Below, piece after piece: positions 41,547 to 49,999 of a stretch of 64,000 nucleotides of DNA. Made by a program: the position numbers and the translations under genes. Position 1 is the stretch's first letter. Every line of letters starts with the position of its first letter. The notes beneath the pieces were generated by a model that saw only the letters and a list, made by a program, of their open reading frames with translations, did not search any database and was not told the origin of the DNA. This stretch comes from Adiantum capillus-veneris (taxonomy: Eukaryota; Streptophyta; Polypodiopsida; Polypodiales; Pteridaceae). The stretch is taken from the NCBI GenBank assembly GCA_014529385.2, contig CM043967.1, forward strand, positions 129,827,182 through 129,891,181, read 5' to 3'.

Positions 41547-43118
41547 TATACAGGTATACAGGAGTTACAAAGCAGCTACAAGCGCCAAAAACAAAGAAAA
41601 ACAAAAATTATATTACAAGGGCAGTGTCTTACATGATTTTGTAATTTTTATGTTTGATTGCGGATATTGATAATATTTATGCCCTTATATACCTTGTTTT
41701 GCAACAAGAAGAGATCAAATGATGAATTTGGGTCTCTAGACGTGTAAATATCACTAAATAAGAGTGTTTTTGGAGTTAAAAAGTGGTAATCCAAGTCCAG
41801 AAATCACAAATAAGTGTATATTCATATACACAGGGTTACCAGCTATTTATTGTGTATGTTTGGAATTTTTTGGCTTCAATTTGCTATTTTCTTTTATTTT
41901 TTATGATTTTCTTGATAAAAGTAAAAGAAAAATAAAAAAGCAGGTGAAACGAGATCGGAAAAAAGAAAATAATAGACGGTGATGGTCCTAATGACAAGGG
42001 CAACCCATGGTAAAAATTGGGTACAATTCTGAAAAAGTTGCGGAAAGCCCGAAATGACAGAATTTTGGCAAAGTGGACAGATTTCTCAGAAACAGGTCAA
42101 ACGGAGTCCAAATTGAGAAATTTCAAATCCTAAAGTGCATTTCACGACGAGATAGGAGCACATGTCAAATTTGGTAACAAGTGATCCGGGAAGTCCGAAG
42201 TTAAGTATTTTTCACATCACTTTCAAGCTCATTTCCACTACTACCTTCTTGGAGAGAGCAAAGAGCACACAGGAGCATCCGACCTTCTACCGCCTTCTAC
42301 GACTGCTACGAGAGCTCAGAGGACACCAGACATGAGAGGTAGACTCGTTGCCATAAGCTTTTGATGCTTATCGTTAACTTTTGTTGCGAAAACTGACCAA
42401 AACCAAGAAACAAGAGCAGACGGGGAATGGGGAAGAATGCTAGGTAGGGGCACAAACGCCTAACCAAACCCTAGTATAGAAGATGGGTTTCTAACACTCA
42501 AAGCTCGAGAAAGAACGACTGGAAAAACCCTAGGTCAACAGAGCCTGCAAGAGGCAAACAGAAAAAAGTTGTCGAAACGACACAAAACTTCTCAGGAAGC
42601 TTAACAACATCGAGGGCAATGCAACCATGGAGTATCTCCGGGTTTGGATCACCGAAAGTAGGTCGGAACAACCGATTCGGCTGCGGACACACAAAGCGTC
42701 ATTTTGGCATAACGGCTAAAATTGACGACCAAATGACATGAAACTTCACAAGCAGCTTCAAATATACATGGATGACTTATGTTGCAAGCAAAACCCAAAA
42801 GAAAGCTGATTCACTTCCCGATGGTGAAAAAGACGCTTTCGGGCAACCAAATGGAGAAAGATGGAGAACGGGGAGCCAAAGTCAAGTTCAACCAAATAGG
42901 TGGCTTCACAACATATCCAATGAGCTGGAAATGCAACTCTCGAGAAGAAAAGTTGAAGAAATTCAACTCCAAGGCAAAAAGACGACTTCGGAGACTGAAA
43001 TGCCTATAAGGGGGCTTTTTAGCTAAACTGATGACTTTTTAAGTTGAAAACTAGTTAGCAGGGCTTAGGGCACTAACACAAAGCATTCTTTGCACAAAAA
43101 GACCAACATTTCAAGAAA
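41547..43118 (+). other. Family A post-pol spacer
   Basis: Non-coding sequence of about 1.6 kb. It is AT-rich near 41600-41960 and lacks long ORFs. A counterpart of similar size lies in family B (54474-56073) with little visible conservation. I see no promoter I would defend. Confidence 0.6.
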
Positions 43119-44129
43119 AGACATCATACGCGTATGATGTCTCACAGCATGATTTTCACATCCATTTCAACATTTGAGTGCATAGCCTCATTCCACATGT
43201 TAATCACATCCTATGAACCAAGTATCATGAGAATTGGAGTCAGAAAACCCAAGGAAAACCAAAAAGATGCAAATTAGGCCATAAAATTGATTTTTGGTCC
43301 TAATTTTGTCAAAATAACTCCAAACTCATTGAAACTTTGTAGGATTGTTGATTAACACATCTATAAGCTATCTGGAACCAAAAAGCACCATTTTGACACA
43401 AAAGACATCATACGCGTATGATGTCTATTTGCACTTACAGAGCCAAAACTGCTCATTTGACATCATACATCCATTGTATATATTTAATACATGCTACATA
43501 TGAAATTTGGAACCATTTGGTCAAGTGGATCACCCCATTAGCCCATTTGAGGGAAAATCCTTCATCCAAAGCCTATTTTTGGCCCAAATCCAACATACTC
43601 AAGTCCAAACCAAGATTTGAGTAGATATAGTCCTTCACTAGTACATGGGGAGTCCACAGAACCAATCCCATGAAAAATTGGTGAAAAAGACATCATACGC
43701 GTAAGATGTCTCCAAAGCCATTTTTAGTCCTAAATCTATCCAAACTTCATAAATCCACTGAATAAGCCTATCTAAAGCCATATCCAAGCTTATAGAGAAA
43801 TTTGGTCCAAAAATACACTAAAAGACATCATACGCGTATGATGTCTCACTATGTGATTTTGGCACCTCAGGGCTTCAACCACCAAACAAAAGTGATCTAC
43901 ATGCCATTTGAAGGTGAACCACCAAGTTTTATCCAATTTGGATCATAAAATCCATTTCCCTTTCAAAATTTTGCCAAGAGCCTGAACTGGACTAAACTGG
44001 CCAAAACTTGACCAAATGGGATCCAAACTCAAATCCAAGCATATGATACTCATGTATACACTATCAGCTACAAGCACAACCAATAAGAAGTCATTTTGAC
44101 ACAAAAGACATCATACGCATATGATGTCT
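43119..44129 (+). repeat. Array of five 24-bp palindromes in family A spacer
   Basis: AGACATCATACG followed directly by its reverse complement occurs at 43119-43142, 43403-43426, 43688-43711, 43823-43846 and 44106-44129. Three copies are perfect; the third and fifth each carry one mismatch. Start-to-start spacings are 284, 285, 135 and 283. Flanking words (ACAAAAG before, TCTC-AGCATGATTTTG after) recur weakly, so these are old tandem units whose bodies have diverged while the palindromes have not. Family B has the same array with a one-pair variant. This is not CRISPR: the spacers are about 260 bp, related to each other, and inside a retrotransposon. Confidence 0.92.
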
Positions 44130-44285
44130 CCAGCATGATTTTGAGCCCAGTTTGCATATTTTTTCACCTACCCTGCATCCTTAGGCCCTGAATAGCTCAT
44201 GTTTCAATTTTCAAGTCATTTGAATAGTTAAAAGTTTCATTTCGGCTTTCAGTACTAAAAAGACGCTAACTTCTGAAATTGGAGT

Positions 44286-44290
44286 TACAG
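44286..44290 (+). promoter_or_regulatory. Putative 3' splice site before the family A downstream ORF
   Basis: TTACAG precedes GATCC-ATGG, so the AG lies 5 bases before the start codon. The same arrangement is at 111-115 in A1 and, as CAACAG-GATCT-ATGG, in family B (53431-53440, minus strand). A spliced subgenomic mRNA would explain how an ORF about 12 kb from the LTR promoter is translated. Confidence 0.5.
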
Positions 44291-44295
44291 GATCC

Positions 44296-45089
44296 ATGGA
44301 TTCCGCCAAGTTATCAGCAACAAAGAGAAAAAGACCGACAATCAAAGATGCTCTTGCAGAAGCAGAACCCTTTGACATTCCAGCAGAAACCCTCAAGCCA
44401 ACCAAAACTTGGGTGGAGGAAGCAGTACTAGAACAAGAGGGAATAAAGATCTACCAGGGGACTTTCAGAGATCCTCAAGGGCAAGCGGTGGATCTACCGA
44501 TGATCCCACAAGAATTGGTGGATTATAGCAGGTCAGAGAACATCAGCAGGTACCTGGAAAGGGCAGACTTGCACAGTTTCTTCACCTCGAGACCATCAGG
44601 TGTGGATACAAGAAGAGTGTACGACTTGGCAACATCCATTTAGAAGGATGGGAAAGCCACATTGACAGCCATGGATGGAGAGAAAGTAGAAGTACAGATC
44701 ACTCCACAGCTCATTGCAGACGCGTTGAAGCTGCACAACAAAGGGAGCTCTGTCAGGGAAAGAAGGGAGGCTATAGAGGTTTATGGGTCCAAGAAACAGA
44801 ATGCAACTTATGGAGATATGGCAGACCAAAAAGCGGCAACCCTTTGCCGACTGTACAACCAGTTTCTCCATGTTTGCAGTAAAAGACCACAAAAGTATAC
44901 GACACCGCCCCATGCCATTGCGACCACCATCACATGGGCATTAAAGAGCTATATGCCAAAAGAGGTGAATTACGCTCAACACATCCACGAGCAAGTAATT
45001 GCCATGCACAACGAGAAGCCAAAGTACATAGGAGGAGCGGAAATTCTGACAAGAATAGCTAATGAAGCTATTGGAGCCAGAGATCAAGA
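44296..45089 (+). pseudogene. Family A downstream ORF, truncated copy in A2
   Basis: It is nearly identical to A1 121-914 (MDSAKLSATKRKRPTIKD). A TAG at 44641-44643 replaces a CAG codon present in A1, a clear C-to-T change. The same frame then continues to the deletion junction at about 45089, after AGAGATCA, and runs a few codons into element F LTR. The remaining about 800 residues of the family A protein are missing. Confidence 0.9.
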
Positions 45090-45450
45090 AATATTGGAAC
45101 CAAAAATATTTATTGTAGGAAAAAAATATTTACTGTGGTAAAAAATATTTATTGTCGGTAAAAAAGTGAAAACAGAGTATGCTATGCTGTGAGTCCACAC
45201 GAACATCCTCGTGTAAATTTCACTAGAAATTCACACCTAGAATGGGCTATTCTGTAAGATATAGGTTGTAGGCATGCATAAGAGCTCGTTCCCACGTATC
45301 TTCTGTCCATGGCACTTTTTACTCTTTGGTGCTTGTGAAGTAGATTTTTCTTCTCTTTCGAGATCCCTTGGACTAGAGTATCCTCATCTCCCCAACAACT
45401 GACTGTGCCTTTATTGCATCTTCAGAAGGGGTCCTAAAAACCATGCATCA
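45090..45450 (-). repeat. Truncated 5' LTR of element F
   Basis: It matches the last about 360 bp of 28584-30094 and ends CCATGCATCA, followed by target duplication cactc. Its missing part and the adjoining interior of F were deleted together with the A2 3' end. Confidence 0.88.
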
Positions 45451-45483
45451 CACTCTAACCATCATCTATTTGTGTGTACAGAT

Positions 45484-45906
45484 ATGGCTAGTACGCTAGA
45501 GTCATCCACTCCTGCCTTGGGTGAGAGGTACCCTCGTTACTTTTCACAAATGTTTCACATGGTCTTTCCGGTGCTTGCATGTGAATGGGATTTGGTAGGT
45601 ACGCTAGCATGTGAGAGGAATTTCGAGGAGTTAGAATGGCTGACCTGTCTCTTGACCACGTCTGATCCATACTTAGTAGAGAGCGTTTATCCCATTGCAC
45701 AAGCCTACCCTTTTGACCAATATGACTATAGGCATCTAGTGACCTTCTTAGTAAACATGAGTACCTATGATGAAGAAGAAGATTTACATGACTACATGGA
45801 TGGCACATATGGTCTCATGGATGATGACTTTGTTTATCTCGACGACGAGGATAGGGGTTTAGCCTTAGGGTTTTCCCCCAATCTCTACAATATCCTATTC
45901 CCTTGA
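45484..45906 (+). CDS. Element C downstream ORF (140 aa, unknown)
   Basis: The start ATG at 45484 (MASTLESSTPALGERYPRYF) directly follows GTGTACAG-AT, a splice-acceptor-like context parallel to that in A and B; an in-frame GTG at 45472 is less likely. The protein is acidic, especially residues about 95-130 (MSTYDEEEDLHDYMDGTYGLMDDDF). I see no signal peptide or known motif. It lies between the polyprotein region and the 3' LTR of C, so it may be a short analogue of the A/B downstream ORF, but I see no sequence similarity. A purine stretch (ctagggggag) follows its stop. Confidence 0.6.
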   Translation: MASTLESSTPALGERYPRYFSQMFHMVFPVLACEWDLVGTLACERNFEELEWLTCLLTTSDPYLVESVYPIAQAYPFDQYDYRHLVTFLVNMSTYDEEEDLHDYMDGTYGLMDDDFVYLDDEDRGLALGFSPNLYNILFP

Positions 45907-47360
45907 CTCTCTAGGGGGAGTGCAAATAATTAGGTTAGGATTCCTTATGTTTTTTTTTGTTGTGTTCAATAAGTGTTGATACCTTTTCCCAGTGATGTGC
46001 CTCCTGGAGGTATTGCTTGTGTTTCCTAGTGTGTACATGAGCGTGTTGCTGTTGTTAGGATTTGGACCTTCATGGAATCTTTATCTCGACTCACTCTTCA
46101 AATCAAGCGCGACCATCAACACAAACAGGTGTTTCTTGTCCATTAGCATTGCCCCTTATCTTTTTTGCATCTATGATTGTCTGCTTTGATTGTGATTGGT
46201 AGCATAATATCCAGCACATTTGCTTAGTATCAAACATTAAATTCAATGCTTTGATTGTGATTGGTAGCATAATATCCAGCACATTTGCTTAGTATCAAAC
46301 ATTAAATTCAATGTAATTTTTTTATCAGAATCACTTGTCTAGATTTAAAAATCAAGCAGTCCGACTAAGCTAGTTTGACCAAGCTAAGCGTTAGAGATCT
46401 TCTCTTAATACCATGGGGAATGCCTTCCTAATAATTAATGGTTACTTAGGTTCTTAATTCGATTTAGGCAGCATTGTGTGAAATGTACTAGGGCTTTCTA
46501 GTGGGCTTGACCCTATTGACCTTTAGCTTAAGTATTATAAAGGGAGTTTACTAGTGCGATGAGCCTGGGGAGGTGTAACAGTGTTATATGACCCCCCAAA
46601 GTTACAAAATTAAAATGCTAAAAATGAACAAAAAATAAATAAAAAATCAAAGTGCCACAATGTAAAATCTTAAGCTGGAAGAGAAATCTCAGCTTGATTT
46701 GGTACTTCACTCACATGTATCGCCTATGGTACTAGAGCCCTAGAGGTTCCCAATGTGGGCGCTTTTCCTTGAAAAGCAAAAAACCCAAGGCATACAAAAT
46801 AAGCACATACATCAAAAGTAAATCAATGAGAAAAGACTTTTGGGGGGTCAAAGAAAAGGTAATCAGTCAGGCGATGATTTCATGAGAAATTCCTTTTATT
46901 GTAGCTTAACTACAAGGTCTTCTAGGTATAGCCTCTAGTCAGCCCTCGAACATAAAATACTTGTCTCTTGCGATTAAACAACTTAATTGACCAGATAAAA
47001 TTAAGAAGCTTACCCATGGTATTAATAGTCGATCCTTAGTGCCTTTCGACCATTAAATTAGCGACCCCAGACTTGTTTAATTTTTTATCTTTACAGCTGT
47101 TTATGCGTTTGATTAAATTGCAATTTAATGTTTATTGCTGACAAATGGTTTAAAATTCTGTTACCAATCAAATTGTCTGCCTACAACTGCATATGCTTTT
47201 TAATTGCTTATGAGAATGCGATTACTGTGCCAATGTTGTTTGATTTTGCAGTGAGACTGAAGGAAGCTAAGGACATTCATCTCAAAAGCTCTTCCACCTC
47301 GACGAACGAGCTTCAACTCAATAGCTTCCGAGGACGGAATCTACATCAGGAAGGGGGGCA
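45907..47360 (+). other. Element C 3' non-coding region with PPT
   Basis: AT-rich and without a convincing ORF. It holds an exact 65-bp tandem duplication (46184-46313) and, at its end, a purine run (aggaaggggggca, about 47348-47360) directly before the LTR, which serves as PPT. Confidence 0.75.
46184..46313 (+). repeat. Exact 65-bp tandem duplication
   Basis: Copies 46184-46248 and 46249-46313, starting ctttgattgtgattggtagc, are identical, so the duplication is recent. Confidence 0.95.
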
Positions 47361-47669
47361 TGTTAACCCTCACGCACATTCCTATCACCTACGATGGACA
47401 TTGTATTATTTATCTGGTAGAGTCAGGTACTGGGCTTGTCGGTCCAATAGGAAAAGGGTAAGAGTGATTGCCGATGAGAGGCGCACTCTAACTGGAACAT
47501 TCAAGGGATTAGTTGGCTAAGCATGGGCACCCAAGTGTGAATGGGGTGAGCTCATATAAAAGTCAACTAAACCTAAAATTCACTCATTCTCTCATTTGTG
47601 CAATTGAAGAGTGCTCTTGCTCCATCTCCATCTTCTTCTTCTTCACCTCTGTGTGTGTGTATGCGTGAG

Positions 47670-47744
<75 letters not shown>

Positions 47745-47984
47745 CAATCGAGCATTGCGACGGCGGCACGGTGACAGCGAAGCGGTTGAGCGTGGTGCGG
47801 CGACGGCTCCTTCTTCTTCGCGATGAGGAATCTTCCACGTCAGGAAGCGTAGAGCGGTGAGTGACACACCAACTCCATCTTTGAGCTTGCTAGTTTAGGC
47901 TTGTTGTGTACTTGGAGCCATTTGTGGTTGGCATGCAGTGTATCGGCAAGTTCCTTGCATTGACACGTGCGACATACGTGCACA
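47361..47984 (+). repeat. Element C 3' LTR
   Basis: A 624-bp LTR, TGTTAACCCTCA to CGTGCACA, matching the split 5' LTR. The GA tract is at about 47667-47741. It is followed by ggcgc (47985-47989). Confidence 0.9.
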
Positions 47985-47989
47985 GGCGC

Positions 47990-49017
47990 AGGCATGATGG
48001 CAAACTACAAGCATACCAATTGGAGACAAACAAAATAAAGGAGTTGGTAAAAAAGAAAAAAAATTATCCTTGTAAGTTAGCGTGTTATCGTAACCAAAAT
48101 AAATTATTATTGTGACCAATTGTGTGTTGTTCCACTAAGTAAGTGGGGAAGGGGCGTGAAATGCTATATTAACAGTCTCCAAAATGCCAAAATGAAATAT
48201 GAGGCCAAACTGATACAATCCTTGTGAAGGAAATGCATCATCATCATCGTGAATGCCCGGCAGGCGTCGTCTGAGAAAGTATTGCAGTGATTGCCGAAGA
48301 GCTTTTTCGATGTCCGATGCCTCCATGCCATCTACTCAACCGAGAGGGAAGCGGGAGAGGGGGGAAAGAGAAAGGAAATGAAATGTTATATTAAACATCC
48401 TCAAAAGACCAAAATATGAGGCCAAACTGATACAATCCGTGTGAATCTAATCCAATGCCTTGCCTGGGTACAATTTAAAATGAAGTAAAGTTAAAAAAAA
48501 AAGAACAAAGAAACCCATCATCAACAACATCGTCAATGCCCTGACTCGTCGGAGAAAGTATTGCGGCGGGCACGGCCGAGCTTTGTCAATGTCGGCCTTT
48601 GGAAGCAGTCGTCCGGTGGTATGCGCTCCTTCAAGCTCTACTCCAACAGTGTCCTTGGACCTCCATGCTACCTAGATCTCTACTGCAGTGCTATATATAT
48701 ATTATATATATATATATATATAAATATATATATATATGGAGAGAGAGTAATATGTGTCTTCAATTTTAAGAATACCTTCATTAAAGAGAATCTAAGTGAG
48801 ATGGCGTCTGCCAACGATGAAATAACACTTGAAATGAAAGGAATGGGCTATAGTGAGGCCTCATGACTGCGAGGTAACTGACAGGGTCACCCAGTTGTCG
48901 GCGAAGAAGGAAGCTAGGAGGCACCTCATGAGCATTGGAGGGAGAAGAAGATGATGCTTTTTTAATATTATAACTTAAGTATTGACGACAAGCTGGAGCT
49001 GCAGCTCGTTTGGGTAC
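47990..49017. other. Older intergenic strip with degenerate duplication and AT microsatellite
   Basis: It lies between elements C and B. A roughly 220-bp unit starting gaaatg(c/t)tatatta is present twice in diverged form (about 48158 and 48380). An alternating AT tract lies at about 48690-48738. A short frame near 48801-48866 (MASANDEITLEMKGMGYSEAS) precedes a GAGGTAACT donor-like sequence and could be a host exon fragment, but support is thin. Confidence 0.5.
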
Positions 49018-49948
49018 TGTTGGACGGATACGCCGCGACGGACGTCAGCACAGCGAGAACTCACCTAACATGTAATGTCAGCTAAGGACGAAGCTCGACC
49101 CGCAGGCGCGTGGAAGCAAGCATAAGGTGTCAACCTACACTCGACCGACTCCTAACTAATTCCTACAGAGGTCTCTACCAATTGTCTAAGTCACAACCTT
49201 CAAGAGTGCAAAAGAGGAAACTTCCTACAACGCTTTTTAGAGCCGAACACCCATCAAACAATCTCGAATCACCATAGAACTTGAAGGAGACCCTACTAAT
49301 ACCAATAGGCCGCTCTCCCTAAGGTCTATGAACCAAATCACGACTCAAAACATCCGGTGCAGAAACACGTAGGATGTCTGGCCGAAATCTGCAGGTCTTC
49401 GTTTCCGAAATCTAAAGTGCCTAATGTGTAGTTCTACTCAATGTGAACGCGTGGATATGCTGCAATGCAAAATCGGACAACGTATGCTCACCCAAACAAC
49501 CGATGAAGCTCGTAGAAGGAGCTCGCAAAGCTGGACCGTACGCGCGCAATGTTGGTATCGGCGCGTAGCTCTAGCCGGGGGCAACACGCTGCACTTCTTC
49601 TCACTCGATTCCGACCACCGTAGCACACGTAGCGTCCAGATGAAGCTCACACACTCTCTCTCTCGTACACAGTACGCTCACTCACAGACTTCAAACTTGT
49701 TTTAAAATGACAAAAGGTTTTTCATTAAGGTCAAAAAGTGGTATATATACCTTACAATGTCTCAAACCCTAAAGTTCCAAAATCAACCATCTACTCAATC
49801 TAATCAAAACTGGGATACAATCTGGAAACTTCTGTAAGTCCCAATATTTACAAGGTGAAAAATCGGGTTTTCCTCAATGAATGAATAATTACAAAAATAA
49901 TAGTCCTCCGAGTAGTTAGATGCCGTGGGGTGTGTCCAGCTTCTAACA
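49018..49948 (-). repeat. 3' LTR of family B
   Basis: 931 bp; on the element strand it starts TGTTAGAAGCTGG and ends TCCAACA. Its end aligns with the family A LTR end (shared GAGTTCTCGCT-type and CGCCTGCGGGTCGAGC-type blocks). A TATA box (complement of 49741-49751) is followed about 80 bp on by a GA tract (complement of 49654-49664). CGTAGGATGTCT at 49368-49379 (plus-strand reading) is exactly one half of the family B palindrome. Confidence 0.88.
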
Positions 49949-49983
49949 TCCTCCCCCTCCTTGTTCATGTCGTCCCCGACATG
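49949..49983 (-). other. Family B 3' polypurine tract and hairpin
   Basis: On the minus strand AAGGAGGGGGAGGA (49949-49962) abuts the LTR. It is preceded by CATGTC-GGGGAC-GACATG (49966-49983), the same stem as in A1 at 3410-3427. Confidence 0.8.
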
Positions 49984-49999
49984 GCCTTGATCTGCTGCT

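Larger units (their letters stand above)
30564..45089 (+). mobile_element. Family A Ty3/gypsy retrotransposon, copy A2 (3' end deleted)
   Basis: It has the 5' LTR (30564-31495), Asp-tRNA-like PBS, leader, long gag-protease ORF, long pol ORF, post-integrase protease and WxPK tail, internal PPT, spacer, palindrome array and the first part of the downstream ORF. At about 45089 the sequence, identical to A1 up to AGAGATCA, switches to element F LTR. The rest of the ORF and the 3' LTR are therefore deleted. The left flank is gtcac; the right target duplication is lost. Joined conceptually with A1, the full family A element is about 18 kb. Confidence 0.93.
28584..45450 (-). mobile_element. Element F: minus-strand Ty3/gypsy remnant nested in C and split by A2
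   Basis: The left LTR is 28584-30094 (TGAGAGCGGG to CCATGCATCA). A truncated right LTR (about 45090-45450) ends in the same bases. Perfect 5-bp target duplications cactc flank it at 28579-28583 and 45451-45455. Between the LTRs only 30095-30563 is F sequence; it holds a minus-strand C-terminal pol fragment and a PPT. The rest was replaced by A2 and lost in the deletion at about 45089. Orientation is set by the PPT, the pol tail and the minus-strand TATA box. Confidence 0.85.

Noticed and set aside
43119-44129. Regularly spaced palindromes as a CRISPR array
   Set aside because: Spacings are about 284 bp, the intervening sequences are diverged versions of one unit, and the array lies inside a eukaryotic retrotransposon.
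45107-45460. Region repeated at about 29735-30094 as a separate dispersed repeat
   Set aside because: Shared end CCATGCATCA, the PPT beside the left copy and matching cactc target duplications show both are LTRs of element F.
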